Translations under genes and position numbers: made by a program | Notes under the pieces: model-generated | What the model saw: the letters and a program-made list of their open reading frames with translations, nothing else | The model's database searches: none | What the model was told of the DNA's origin: nothing | Part shown: piece by piece, positions 15,753-24,823 of the stretch | Layout: the number at the start of each line of letters is the position of its first letter | Position numbering within the stretch: position 1 is the first letter of the stretch | Source of the DNA: Frankia alni | GTDB taxonomy: Bacteria; Actinomycetota; Actinomycetes; Frankiales; Frankiaceae | NCBI GenBank assembly: GCA_026225295.1 | Contig: JAMFSN010000104.1 | Span: forward strand, 1 to 62,670 | DNA: 62,670 bases | Direction of reading: 5' to 3'

Positions 15753-15948
15753 TGGCCGGTCGGCCACCGCCCGGCGGAGCGATGCCCTCCTTCTGCCTGA
15801 TTGTCCTGGTCCACGGGTGACTAACCCGATGCGGGGCGTGACAGAGGCGATCATCGTGGGCAGACTGGTGCCCTATGACGCGCGTTATTCGGGGGACGCA
15901 GGCGGCAGCCGGTTCGGCAGGCGGTTCGGCTACGGGTGGGGCACGCCC

Positions 15949-16860
15949 ATGACGCCGCTCGAGCCGTGGCCGTCGGACACGCTGGACGATTTCAACGCGG
16001 CCCTGATTGACCTGGCCGACCGCTATGAACAGGCGGACCCGGCCCATTCCGCCGACCGGGCGGCGCGACTGGCCGAGGCCGCGGCGGTGGTGGCCGAGCG
16101 GGGGGTCAGCTCCCAGGCCGGCCTCGACTGGTCGGCGCTCATCGCCCGACTGCTCGTCCTCGAGGCGAACGGGCTGGTCGATTCGGGCCACGGCGAGCAG
16201 GCCAACCGGGTCACCCACCGGGCCGAAACCGTGGCCGCCCGGATCCGGGACTGGCCGACCGTCGCGCACGCCTTCGCCATCCGGGCGATGTGGGCGCGCA
16301 CCGAGTCCCGGTGGGAGGACGCGCTCGAGTTGGCCCGCCACGGCCTGACCTACGCCGGCCACGCGCCGGTCGCCGCGATGCTGGCCGGCGGTGAAGCGTC
16401 CGCCCTGACGTCGCTGGGGGACCGGGAGAGCGCCGTCGAAGCCCTCGACGGCGCCCACCGGCTGATGCTGGCCCTGCCGGCCGAGGATCACGGCCGGCTG
16501 GGCTACAGCCTCGACGCGTACCACCCCGCCCTGTTCGCCACGGTGGCCTCGACGGTGCTGGTCCGGCTGGGCGCGCTCGATGCCGCGGCGCCCCATCTGC
16601 TGGAGGCGCGGGAGGGTGTCGAGCAGGCCGGGGCCACCGGCCTGTGCTCGTCGGTCCGGTTCACCGAGGCGGAGGCGGCCTTCGTCCGCAATGACGTCGA
16701 CACCGCCGAGATGTGGGCGACCGACGCGGTGGCGGTGGCCCTGGCCGCCGGGCGCCCGGCCCGGTGGATCGTCGACGCCGTGACGAACCTGGCCGGGCGG
16801 GCCCGGGCGACCTACGGACAGGACTGGTCGGGGCTGGTCAGCTCGGCCGGCGGCGTCTGA
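15949..16860 (+). CDS. TPR-like all-helical protein, regulator-type
   Basis: About 303 residues from the ATG at 15949 (MTPLEPWPSDTL); the frame is open back to a GTG at 15817, so the start is uncertain. The protein is a run of helix pairs (AARLAEAAAVVAERG, HAFAIRAMWARTESRWEDALEL, AGGEASALTSLGDRESAVEAL), typical of TPR superhelices that form the C-terminal half of actinobacterial XRE or AfsR-type regulators. No helix-turn-helix is visible, so it may be a protein-binding scaffold. Its last 49 nt overlap the convergent MEDS/HATPase gene. Confidence 0.72.
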   Translation: MTPLEPWPSDTLDDFNAALIDLADRYEQADPAHSADRAARLAEAAAVVAERGVSSQAGLDWSALIARLLVLEANGLVDSGHGEQANRVTHRAETVAARIRDWPTVAHAFAIRAMWARTESRWEDALELARHGLTYAGHAPVAAMLAGGEASALTSLGDRESAVEALDGAHRLMLALPAEDHGRLGYSLDAYHPALFATVASTVLVRLGALDAAAPHLLEAREGVEQAGATGLCSSVRFTEAEAAFVRNDVDTAEMWATDAVAVALAAGRPARWIVDAVTNLAGRARATYGQDWSGLVSSAGGV

Positions 16861-17846
16861 GCGGGCCGCGATCCCTTGCGGTGCGCGGGTGGGGCCGGCT
16901 GATCCCACAGGTGCAGCCGGACGATCGTGCCGGTGCGGCTCGAGCGGACCTCAACCAGGTCGCAGACCTGGTTGACGAGCCAGAGCCCCCGCTCGCTCTG
17001 GACCGACCCGGGGCGGGGGGCGACCCGCCCGACCAGCGGGTCGACTATGTGGCCGGTGTCGCGGACCTCGCAGACCAGGCCCGTGCCGTCGCGCTCGGGC
17101 CAGGTGGCGACGGTGCCGTGCCCACCGGCGTGGACGACCGTGTTCATGATCAGTTCGGAGACCGCGCTCAGGAGGTCGCGGATCCGGCTGGAGGCCAACC
17201 CGGCGCCGTCGGCGCCGTACCAGACGAAACTGAGCACCGCGCCGAGGTCATCGCGGCCGAAGGCGAGGCCGCGGGCGTCCGAGGGGCGGTCCGGCAGCGG
17301 CTGGCCGATCGCCGCGTGGACGATCCGCGGGTCGGTGTAGGGCGCGCTGCGGGTCCGCTGTTCGCGGGCGGTGAGGATCGGATGGTTGCGTTCGGCGTCG
17401 GCGAGCGTGGCCGGGCTCAGTCCGTTGACGTCGTAGGGGCACAGGATGCTGATGGCCGAGTCCGCAAAGGCCAGGTTGAGCAGGGCCTCGTGCCGGGTCG
17501 CCTCGATCGTTTCGGCCGGGGAACGCCCGTTCCAGATCGGTTCGCCGATGAAGCGGACCCGGCGGTCGGGATGGGCGGTCAGGAAAGAAGAGATCGTCGG
17601 GATGATTCGCGACGGATTACGTCCGACCACACCCATGTCGATGAACCGCACCTGGGCGGCGTCGGCGGGAATGCGCTCCGACAGGATGTGCCGTTGCCAG
17701 CGGGGTACGGCCACAAAGATCGGCTCGCCGACGCCCAGACCAGCCCGCATGAAATCGCCGGTCCCGTCCACGTATTCATCGGCGGTGCCGTAGAAGAGCG
17801 CCTCATGGTGCAGGCTCCCGCCGACCCGCGGCAGTACGTCCGGCAC
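16812..17846 (-). CDS. MEDS-domain protein with HATPase (anti-sigma-like) domain
   Basis: About 344 residues. The N-terminal half is a MEDS (DcmR-type sensory) domain, seen in HEALFYGTADEYVDGTGDFM and VRFIDMGVVGRNPSRIIPTI. The C-terminal half is an RsbW-like HATPase_c with ELIMNTVVHAGG (N box), CEVRDTG and GLWLVNQVCDLVEVR. It lacks a phospho-acceptor His, so it is not an ordinary kinase; in Streptomyces such proteins are candidate anti-sigma factors or switch kinases. A GGAGGT sits nine bases before the GTG at 17846, favouring that start over the GTG at 17855. Divergent from the membrane protein gene at 18052. Confidence 0.82.
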   Translation of the reverse strand: MPDVLPRVGGSLHHEALFYGTADEYVDGTGDFMRAGLGVGEPIFVAVPRWQRHILSERIPADAAQVRFIDMGVVGRNPSRIIPTISSFLTAHPDRRVRFIGEPIWNGRSPAETIEATRHEALLNLAFADSAISILCPYDVNGLSPATLADAERNHPILTAREQRTRSAPYTDPRIVHAAIGQPLPDRPSDARGLAFGRDDLGAVLSFVWYGADGAGLASSRIRDLLSAVSELIMNTVVHAGGHGTVATWPERDGTGLVCEVRDTGHIVDPLVGRVAPRPGSVQSERGLWLVNQVCDLVEVRSSRTGTIVRLHLWDQPAPPAHRKGSRPAQTPPAELTSPDQSCP

Positions 17847-17933
17847 GCGCGGCACACCTCCGTCCGATCGTGGGTGGGTAGGTGTATTCCTACTGTCGGA
17901 TGTACCAGGCCGACCCCTACGTTAACCCCGCCG

Positions 17934-17953
17934 CTGTCACCTCGTGGTGACAG
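17934..17953. promoter_or_regulatory. Perfect 8-bp inverted repeat in a divergent promoter region
   Basis: CTGTCACC-TCGT-GGTGACAG lies between the MEDS gene and the membrane protein gene. It could be an operator dimer site or a leader hairpin. No regulator is assigned. Confidence 0.5.
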
Positions 17954-18051
17954 TGCGCGTGATCGCGGTGGGGCCTTTGGCCCGTAGGGCGGTCGCCGGG
18001 CGTGCGCGCCGGCCTGCGACGATCAGCCCGACGCTGGGGAAAGGGGCCTGA

Positions 18052-19351
18052 GTGCCGAGTTCTGTGGTCATCGACGTCGCCATCGGGATGATCTTCATTT
18101 ACCTGATCTTTTCGGTGGCCGCGTCGCGGTTGAGCGAGTTCGTCAGCACGCTGCTGCACTGGCGGTTCGCGGGTCTGGTCAAGGGCATCGAGGGGCTGCT
18201 GGAAGGCGGCTCGTCGGGTGCCACCGCCGTGCCCCGGGCCGACGGTCCGGGCGATGCCGTGGCTGGCGATGACGCGGCCGGTCCGGTCCGGCTGACGGCG
18301 GCCAGCGTGCTCGACCACCCGGTGGTCACCGGGCTGACGGCCGGCCTCGGCCGGAACGCGAAGCCGTCGTACCTGCCCTCCCGGGCATTCGCGACGGCCG
18401 TTCTGGACCTGCTGGCCCCGCCGGTCGAAGCGGTGCTCGACGACATCCGTCAGCAGCTGCCGGAGGTCGCGGGGATGGGGGTGGCGGCCCGGACCCGGGC
18501 GGCGCGGTTGACCGACGCCGCGCTCGCCGCGCCGAGCGGTCCGAACCTCACCGCCGTCCGGGATGCCCTGCCGGCCGCGACCCCGGCCGCGGCGCCGACG
18601 GCGTCGCCCACTGCTCCGCCGCCGGGCCCTGCTCCGTCTCCGGGCCCGTCGCCGTCCCCGAGCATGGCGGCGGCCCGGGCCATCCTGACCAGGTTCGCGG
18701 ACGAACCGGAACGGACCGTGATGGACCGGATCCGGGACGGTGTCGCGGGGCTGCCGGCCGGTAACCCGGCCAAACGGGCCATCCTGCGGATGCTGGTCGA
18801 TGCCGACGGGGATGTCGACCGGCTGCGGGCCTCGCTGGAGCGGTGGTACGACGACGCGATGGCCCGGATGGGCGGCTGGTACAAGCGGCGCGTCCAGCTC
18901 CTGCTGCTGGCTCTGGGTGCCGCCCTGGCCATCGGATTCAACGTCGACACGGTCAACCTGGCCCAGGTGCTGTGGCGGGTGCCGGCCGAGCGGGCGGCGG
19001 TGGCCGAGGCAGCCGGAAGCGCCGCCGGGAAGAACGTCGGGGCGGTCGACACCACCGTCCGGGGGATCAGCGCGCTGAACCTGCCGATCGGGTGGACGCC
19101 TGCCCACGTCACCCGGCCGGGCGTCGTGGGCCACCCGCTGAGCACCGATCCGCGCCGGGTCCCGTGGAGCGCCGGGGCGATCGCGGTCAAGGTCCTCGGC
19201 CTCGGGCTGACGACGATCGCGTTGTCGTTCGGCGCGACGTTCTGGTTCGACGCGCTGAGCAAGGTCTCCGGCCTCCGTGACGCCGGCGCCAAGCCGGCCG
19301 CCGGTGCGAGTGGCCACCGTCCCGACGCAGACCGACCCGGCCTCGGCCTGA
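18052..19351 (+). CDS. Membrane protein of unknown function, 3' end uncertain
   Basis: GTG start with AAAGGGG upstream. An N-terminal transmembrane helix (MIFIYLIFSVAAS), a cytoplasmic or periplasmic body with a Pro/Ala/Ser-rich linker (about residues 175-205), and two further helices at about 285-305 and 380-400 followed by FWFDALSKVSGLRD. No family is recognised. The frame stays open to 19830, deep into the opposite histidine kinase gene. However, a +1 shift near 19300 would give a natural-looking tail (VATVPTQTDPASA) and a stop at 19349-19351, just before a bidirectional hairpin. I therefore place the end at 19351, with a suspected indel or error. Confidence 0.6.
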
Positions 19352-19379
19352 CCCCCCGCGCCCGACCCGGACGGGTTCG

Positions 19380-19419
19380 CCGCGGAACGCTGATTGCGCT
19401 TACAACCAGCGTTCCGCGG
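19380..19419. terminator. Bidirectional terminator hairpin
   Basis: A perfect 13-bp stem, CCGCGGAACGCTG (19380-19392) with CAGCGTTCCGCGG (19407-19419), and a 14-nt loop. It lies between convergent genes, the membrane protein and the histidine kinase. Confidence 0.75.
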
Positions 19420-19442
19420 GGCGTTCCGGTCGGACCGGTGCG

Positions 19443-20957
19443 TTACGGGGTCGGTGCGGCGGTCGGGACCGGGGCGGTCGCGAGTTCGGGGAGCGCCGCG
19501 GTGTCCTGGGCAAACGGCAGCGTCACCACGAACCGGGTGTTGCCCGGCTCGGAGGTGACCTTCAGATCGCCGTGGTGCTTGTTGACGACGATGCGCCAGG
19601 AGATGTCGAGCCCGAGTCCGGTGCCCTCGCCGACCGGCTTGGTCGTGAAGAACGGCTCGAAGATCCGGTCGATGATCCCGGCCGGGATCCCGGGGCCGGT
19701 GTCGGCGATCTCGACCACCACCTGGTCGTCGACCCGCGCGGTCCGGACGGTCAGCGTGCCGGACCCGTCCATGGCGCTCGCGGCGTTGTCGATGAGGTTG
19801 GTCCACACCTGGTTCAGCTCGGCCGCGTAGGCGGAGATCGGCGGCAGCGAGCGGTCGTAGTCCTTCACCACGCTGACGTGATCGCCGATCTTGCGGCCGA
19901 GCATCACGATCGTGCTGTCCAGCAGCTCGTGGATGTCGACCGACCGGTAAGCGGCCCGGTCCATCTGGGAGTACTGCTTGGCCGAGGTGACCAGGTTCGA
20001 GATCCGCGTCGTCGACTCGTCGATCTCGTTCATCAGCAGCTCGGTCTCGATGGTGTAGTTCAACCACCGCACCGCGCCTTCCAGCGCCCCGCCCGGCGCG
20101 GTGTCGGCGAGATGGTTCAGCCAGTCGACGTCGATGCCCCCCGCGACGAACGTCGCGGCCAGATCCCAGCCGCCGGCGATGTCGTGGTCCTCCAGCCAGT
20201 CGGCCAACGAATCCTCGCGGTCGCTGGCCTCGAGCGGGCTGAGGGCCGGCGCTTTGGCGAGCCGTTCGACCGCGTCCTGCTGGAACGTGATCAGCGTGGT
20301 CATCGTCTCGCGGTCGTATTTCCCGCCCGCGATCATCTTGAGCTTCTGCCGCATCCCGGCCACCCGCTCGCGCAGCGAGGACGTGGCCCGCACGGCCGCC
20401 GCGGCCGGGTTGTTCAGTTCGTGGGTGAGCCCGGCGGACAGCGCGCCGAGGGCGAGCAGCCGTTCCCGCTGGGCGACCGCCTGGTTCGACGACTGGATGC
20501 CGAAGAACAGCCCTTCCAGCAGGTGGACCGCCATCGGGAACCACTCGCGCATGACCCGCGCGAACACCTGCGCGTCGAGCACGAAGAAGCGCGACCGGGT
20601 GGTGACCCGCAGGGAATTGACGTAGACCTGCGGCTGTCGGTCGCCGATGTAGGCCCGCCAGGCCCCGCTGTAGACGCCCCGCTGAGAGGTGGAGTTGACA
20701 TCGACGTCGTCGCTGCCGACCCGCCGGGACATCACCAACGAGCCCTCGATGAGGACATAGAAGCAGGTCGCCGGGTCGCCCTCGGTGAAGACCGGGCCGG
20801 GCTGGAAGATCTCGATGTGCCCCTCGCGGCACAGCTCTTCCAGCCGGTCGTCCGGGAGCTTCTCGAACAGGAACAGCGTCCGCAGTTCCTCCGGGCTGCA
20901 CGGCCCGCGGGTCGACGTGCTGGTCGGCCTGTCATTCATCGCGTCTCCAGCACTCAT
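19443..20957 (-). CDS. Histidine kinase with N-terminal cyclic-nucleotide-binding-type sensor
   Basis: A 504-residue soluble protein. Residues about 15-150 form a CRP/cNMP-binding-like beta-roll (LFLFEKLPDDRLEELC, FTEGDPATCFYVLIEGSLVM). The kinase core has H box LSAGLTHELNNPAAAAV (His179), N box LNQVWTNLIDNAASAM, and G boxes IADTGPGIPAG and GTGLGLDISWRIV. There are no membrane helices, so it senses a cytoplasmic signal. Its start ATG at 20957 overlaps the stop of the receiver-oxidoreductase fusion as ATGA, so the two form a coupled two-component pair; an ATG at 20939 is an alternative. Whether the sensor binds a cyclic nucleotide is not evident. Confidence 0.93.
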   Translation of the reverse strand: MSAGDAMNDRPTSTSTRGPCSPEELRTLFLFEKLPDDRLEELCREGHIEIFQPGPVFTEGDPATCFYVLIEGSLVMSRRVGSDDVDVNSTSQRGVYSGAWRAYIGDRQPQVYVNSLRVTTRSRFFVLDAQVFARVMREWFPMAVHLLEGLFFGIQSSNQAVAQRERLLALGALSAGLTHELNNPAAAAVRATSSLRERVAGMRQKLKMIAGGKYDRETMTTLITFQQDAVERLAKAPALSPLEASDREDSLADWLEDHDIAGGWDLAATFVAGGIDVDWLNHLADTAPGGALEGAVRWLNYTIETELLMNEIDESTTRISNLVTSAKQYSQMDRAAYRSVDIHELLDSTIVMLGRKIGDHVSVVKDYDRSLPPISAYAAELNQVWTNLIDNAASAMDGSGTLTVRTARVDDQVVVEIADTGPGIPAGIIDRIFEPFFTTKPVGEGTGLGLDISWRIVVNKHHGDLKVTSEPGNTRFVVTLPFAQDTAALPELATAPVPTAAPTP

Positions 20958-22636
20958 CGCTTCTCCAGATACCGGTGGACGAGCGTGATCGCCATCGCGC
21001 CTTCCCCGATGGCGGTGGCGACCCGCTTGACCGAATCGGCCCGCGCGTCCCCGGCCACGAAGACCCCGGGAATGCTGGTCTCCAGGTGGTAGGGGTCGCG
21101 GTCCAGGGTCCAGCCGGGCGGCCGTTGGCCGTCGACCACGAGATCCGGCCCGGCGACGACGAAGCCGTGCTCGTCCCGGATCATCACGTCCTCCAGCCAT
21201 TCGGTGCGGGGTGCCGCCCCGATGAAGACGAACAACCACTGGGTGTCAAACGTTTCCGTTTCACCGGTTGTGCTGTGGCGCAGGGTCAGACCCTGCAGGT
21301 GCCCGTCCCCGTCGCACGAGACCACCTCGGTGCAGGTCCGGACGTTGATCGCCGGAACCCCGGCGATCTGCTGGATGAGGTAGTGCGACATCGAGGCTTC
21401 CAGCGAGGAGCCCCGCACGACCATCGTCACGCTCCGGGCGTGGCGGGCGAAGTACATGGCCGCCTGGCCGGCCGAGTTGGCGCCGCCGACGATGAAGACG
21501 TCCTGGCCGTCGCAGCTCGTCGCCTCGGTGAGCGCCGAGCCGTAGAACACCCCGCGGCCGGTGAGCGGGCTCAGACCGGGGGCGGCGAGCTGCCGGTAGG
21601 AGACGCCGGTGGCCAGGATGACGGCGTGCGCGTCGATCCGGCCGCCGTCGGCGAACCGCACCGTGCGCGCCGAGCCGTTGGCCTCGAGCCCGACGACGTC
21701 CTGGGCGGTGATGACCTCGGCCCCGAACTTGCTGGCCTGCCGCCGGGCCCGGTCGGTGAGCTGCGAGCCCGAGACACCGTCCGGAAAGCCGAGGTAGTTC
21801 TCGATCCGCGAGCTCTGCCCGGCCTGCCCACCGGTCGCGACCCGCTCGATGAGCACGGTCCGCAGCCCTTCCGATGCGCCGTACACGGCCGCCCCGAGGC
21901 CGGCCGGACCGCCGCCGATGACGATGACGTCGTAGAAGTCGGCGGCCGGGACGGTGCTCAGCCCGACCTGGTCGGCGATCTCGCCGTCGCCCGGGTCGAT
22001 CAGCGCCTTGCCTTCGGGCGTGACGACCACGGGCAGGGTCTCGCCGTCGGTGCCGGCCGCCGCGAGCAGTCGCTGCCCCTCGGGCTCCTCGGAGTAGTAC
22101 CAGCGGTACGGGACCTGGTTGCGGGCCAGAAAGTCGCGCACCTCGTACGAGCGGGCCGACCAGCGGTGCCCGACCACCTTGGCTTCCGGCACCACCCGGT
22201 GATCGGCGGTGCGCCAGGCCTCGAGCAGCTCGTCGACCACCGGATAGAGCTTCTCTTCCGGCGGATCCCAGGGCTTCAACAGATAGTGATCGAGATCGAC
22301 GACATTGATCGCTTCGATTGCCGCGTCAGTGTCGGCGTACGCCGTGAGCAGAACCCGACGCGCGTTCGGGAACAGGTCCATCGCCCGTTCGAGGAATTCC
22401 AGGCCGTTCATGTTCGGCATCCGGTAGTCGGCCAGGAGCACCGCGACCTGGTCGCCCCGCAACTTCATTTCCCGCAGTGTTTCCAGCGCCTCCTCGCCCG
22501 ACTCGGCGCGGACGATGCGGTGCGCTTCGCCGTACCGTCGGCGCAGGTCACGGGCGACCGCCCGCGAGACGTTGCGGTCGTCGTCGACAGTGAGGATCGC
22601 CGGCCGTTCAGCCGGCGGGCGGGTCGTCACAGCCAT
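20954..22636 (-). CDS. Response regulator fused to a glutaredoxin-like and thioredoxin-reductase-like oxidoreductase
   Basis: A 560-residue three-domain protein. Residues 12-130 are a receiver domain with acidic pocket DDD (18-20), phospho-acceptor Asp70 in LLADYRMPNMNG and the Lys in LLKPWD. A thioredoxin/glutaredoxin-like domain without a CxxC follows (RWSARSYEVRDFLARNQVPY). The rest is a FAD/NAD(P)H oxidoreductase with VIVIGGGPAGLGAAVYG, FIVGGANSAGQAA and VFVAGDARAD. The redox CATC pair of true thioredoxin reductase is absent (the region reads GSALTEATSCDG), so electrons must leave by another route. It is coupled to the cNMP-sensor kinase, so the output of the phosphorelay is apparently an enzyme rather than a DNA-binding domain. 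Start ATG 22636; a GTG at 22672 is possible. Confidence 0.93.
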   Translation of the reverse strand: MAVTTRPPAERPAILTVDDDRNVSRAVARDLRRRYGEAHRIVRAESGEEALETLREMKLRGDQVAVLLADYRMPNMNGLEFLERAMDLFPNARRVLLTAYADTDAAIEAINVVDLDHYLLKPWDPPEEKLYPVVDELLEAWRTADHRVVPEAKVVGHRWSARSYEVRDFLARNQVPYRWYYSEEPEGQRLLAAAGTDGETLPVVVTPEGKALIDPGDGEIADQVGLSTVPAADFYDVIVIGGGPAGLGAAVYGASEGLRTVLIERVATGGQAGQSSRIENYLGFPDGVSGSQLTDRARRQASKFGAEVITAQDVVGLEANGSARTVRFADGGRIDAHAVILATGVSYRQLAAPGLSPLTGRGVFYGSALTEATSCDGQDVFIVGGANSAGQAAMYFARHARSVTMVVRGSSLEASMSHYLIQQIAGVPAINVRTCTEVVSCDGDGHLQGLTLRHSTTGETETFDTQWLFVFIGAAPRTEWLEDVMIRDEHGFVVAGPDLVVDGQRPPGWTLDRDPYHLETSIPGVFVAGDARADSVKRVATAIGEGAMAITLVHRYLEKR

Positions 22637-22976
22637 GGGGACCGGGTTCGGCCGTCGCTGCCGGCCGGGCACGGGAGGAGTCGGGGGGAGCGGGCGGGGA
22701 CGGTCGGGGGGCTGAACTCTCGCCTCATCGGCTCAGTCTACGATCTGCGCTCTCGGGCCGACAAATAGATTTTGGGAGACGTTCGCCGGAACTGAGCAGA
22801 ATAGTACGCGGGAAATCAATGGCGCAATGGCATTTATCAGTGAGGAACTTGACGCATTGACCGCTCGTCGCGGTTGTGCACCGATGATGGCCCGGTCCGG
22901 TCGGCGGCCGCGACGATCCCCGGGCCGGTAGCGTGCGGTTCCTGACCGGCGAACCGATGAACGGAAGGCGGGACCC
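22637..22976. promoter_or_regulatory. Gene-free divergent region, AT-richer centre
   Basis: No gene is visible. The part from 22735 to 22860 is clearly less GC-rich than its surroundings and includes TTGACGCATTGACCG near 22848, a plausible promoter element. It lies between the divergent oxidoreductase fusion and the small acidic protein gene. Confidence 0.45.
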
Positions 22977-23147
22977 ATGAGCGAGAACAGCGACTACCAG
23001 CCCCGATCGGGCTCCGAGACCCCGATCGACCCGGAGGACCTGGCCATGGCCGAGGGTCTCGACCCGACCCCGGAGAACATCGAGCGCATGCGGGTCCGGA
23101 TCGCCGAGATCGGCGCGCGGGCCGCGGTCGACCGCGCCACCGACTGA
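22977..23147 (+). CDS. Small acidic protein, hypothetical
   Basis: A 56-residue protein read as MSENSDYQPRSGSETPIDPE and onward, with GLDPTPENIERMRVRIAEIG in the second half and ending RATD. GGAAGGCGGGA precedes the ATG with suitable spacing. It is hydrophilic, with an unstructured N-terminus and one predicted amphipathic helix (residues 33-47), and has no known domain. The codon usage is normal third-position GC, which supports it being real. It lies just before a triple repeat and the DNA ligase gene on the same strand. Confidence 0.65.
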   Translation: MSENSDYQPRSGSETPIDPEDLAMAEGLDPTPENIERMRVRIAEIGARAAVDRATD

Positions 23148-23192
23148 CCGGGACCGGTGACTGACCGGGGTCGGTGACTGACCGGGGTCGGG
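23142..23192 (+). repeat. Three tandem copies of a 17-nt unit
   Basis: GACTGACCGGGACCGGT, GACTGACCGGGGTCGGT and GACTGACCGGGGTCGGG stand head to tail. The first copy contains the stop codon of the small acidic protein, and the array ends 17 bases before the ligase ATG. Each copy also creates a possible GTG start (23157, 23174), which makes the ligase start ambiguous. Confidence 0.85.
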
Positions 23193-23209
23193 CCGGGCAG
23201 GATCGGGAG

Positions 23210-24820
23210 ATGCTACTGGCCGATCTCGCTGACACGTCGGGCACGGTGGCCGGGAGCGCGGCCCGGTCGGTGAAGATCGCGGCGCTGGCCGAGGTCCTGC
23301 GCCGGGCCGGCCCCGACGACGTGCCGGTCGCCGTCGCGTTCCTGGCCGGCGGGTTGATGCAGCGCCAGATCGGCGTGGGTTGGGCCAGTCTGCGGGATCT
23401 CCCGCCTCCGGCGGAAACACCGGCGCTGCCGGTCGGGGCGGTGAATGCGCTGTTCGAGCGCATCGGCGCCGAGGCGGGCCCGGGCTCGACCGGTCGCCGA
23501 CGGCTGCTGCTGGCTGGGTTGTTCGCCGAAGCGACCGCCGTTGAGCAGGACTTCCTGCGCGGTTTGTTGGCCGGCGAACCGCGCCAGGGCGCTCTCGAAG
23601 GAATTATGGTCGAGGCCGTGGCGCGGGCCGCCGAGGTACCGGCCCCGGGTGTCCGCCGGGCCCTGATGCTGCGGGGTGATCTCGGGATCGTGGCCGCCGC
23701 GGCGCTGCGGGACGGGGCTGCCGGGCTGTCCCGGTTCCACCTGGAGGTGGGCCGCGGCCTACGGCCGATGCTCGCGCAGAGCGCGCCCGATATCGACGCG
23801 GCGCTGGGCCGGATCTGTCCGGCGGCGATCGAGTGGAAGCTCGACGGGGTCCGGGTGCAGGTCCACCGGTCGGGCGACGAGGTCCGGATCTTCACCCGCA
23901 GCCTGGACGACATCACCACCCGGCTGCCCGAGGTGGTGGCGGCCGTGCTGGCCCTGCCGGTCCGGGCCGCGGTGCTCGATGGCGAGGTCATCGCGCTGCG
24001 GGCCGACGGGCGGCCACGTCCGTTCCAGGTCACCGCGAGCCGGGTCGGGACCCGCGGCGCCCCGGGCGGCCGAGCCGCCGGCGGGTCCGGTGCGGCCGAG
24101 CCGCTCGCGGTGTTCTTCTTCGATCTCCTGCACCGGGACGGCGAGGACCTGCTGGACCGCCCGGGTGCCGACCGCCAGGCCGCGCTGGCCGCGGTCGTGC
24201 CGGCGCCGCTGCGGCCGCCGCGGCTGGTGGTCGGGACCGGGGCGGCCGACGCCGCGTCCGGATCCGATTCGGCGGCCGGCCCGGAGGCCGATGGCGGGGA
24301 AGCGGCGGCGTTCCTGGCCGACGCCGTCGGTCGCGGCCACGAAGGGGTGATGGTCAAGTCGTTGACCGCGCCCTACGAGGCCGGTCGGCGGGGCGCGGGA
24401 TGGTTGAAGGTGAAGCCCCGCCACACCCTTGACCTGGTCGTTCTGGCCGCTGAGGAGGGTCACGGCCGCCGCCGGGGCTGGCTGTCCAACCTGCATCTCG
24501 GGGCCCGGGACCCGGCCGGCGGGTTTGTCATGCTCGGCAAGACCTTCAAGGGCATGACCGACGAGTTGCTGGCCTGGCAGACCGAGCGCCTGCGGGAACT
24601 GGCCGACCCCGCGAGTGACGCCGACCCGTCGGGCGGGTACGTGGTGCGGGTCCGGCCGGAGCTGGTGGTCGAGGTCGCGTTCGACGGCCTGCAGACCAGC
24701 ACCCGGTATCCGGGCGGCCTGGCGCTGCGGTTCGCCCGGATCGTCCGGTACCGCCCGGACAAGACCGCCGCCGAGGCCGACACCATCGACAGCGTCCGGG
24801 AACTGGTGCCGCCGGACTGA
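23210..24820 (+). CDS. lig: ATP-dependent DNA ligase
   Basis: A 536-residue ligase. The N-terminal DNA-binding helices (about 1-175) precede the adenylation domain with motif [14 protein letters not shown], in which Lys210 is the AMP acceptor. Motif IIIa is AVFFFDLLH, motif [10 protein letters not shown] and motif [17 protein letters not shown]. The C-terminal OB domain includes [10 protein letters not shown]. These ligases seal nicks using ATP and are accessory to the NAD-dependent LigA in actinobacteria, usually in repair. The ATG at 23210 with GGGAG is chosen over upstream GTGs in the tandem repeat. The stop is 3 bp from that of the convergent transporter. Confidence 0.93.
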   Translation: MLLADLADTSGTVAGSAARSVKIAALAEVLRRAGPDDVPVAVAFLAGGLMQRQIGVGWASLRDLPPPAETPALPVGAVNALFERIGAEAGPGSTGRRRLLLAGLFAEATAVEQDFLRGLLAGEPRQGALEGIMVEAVARAAEVPAPGVRRALMLRGDLGIVAAAALRDGAAGLSRFHLEVGRGLRPMLAQSAPDIDAALGRICPAAIEWKLDGVRVQVHRSGDEVRIFTRSLDDITTRLPEVVAAVLALPVRAAVLDGEVIALRADGRPRPFQVTASRVGTRGAPGGRAAGGSGAAEPLAVFFFDLLHRDGEDLLDRPGADRQAALAAVVPAPLRPPRLVVGTGAADAASGSDSAAGPEADGGEAAAFLADAVGRGHEGVMVKSLTAPYEAGRRGAGWLKVKPRHTLDLVVLAAEEGHGRRRGWLSNLHLGARDPAGGFVMLGKTFKGMTDELLAWQTERLRELADPASDADPSGGYVVRVRPELVVEVAFDGLQTSTRYPGGLALRFARIVRYRPDKTAAEADTIDSVRELVPPD

Positions 24821-24823
24821 CCG

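Noticed and set aside
23144-23192. Transposon or integration-site duplication
   Set aside because: The 17-nt units are simple tandem copies with no mobile-element gene or inverted ends nearby.
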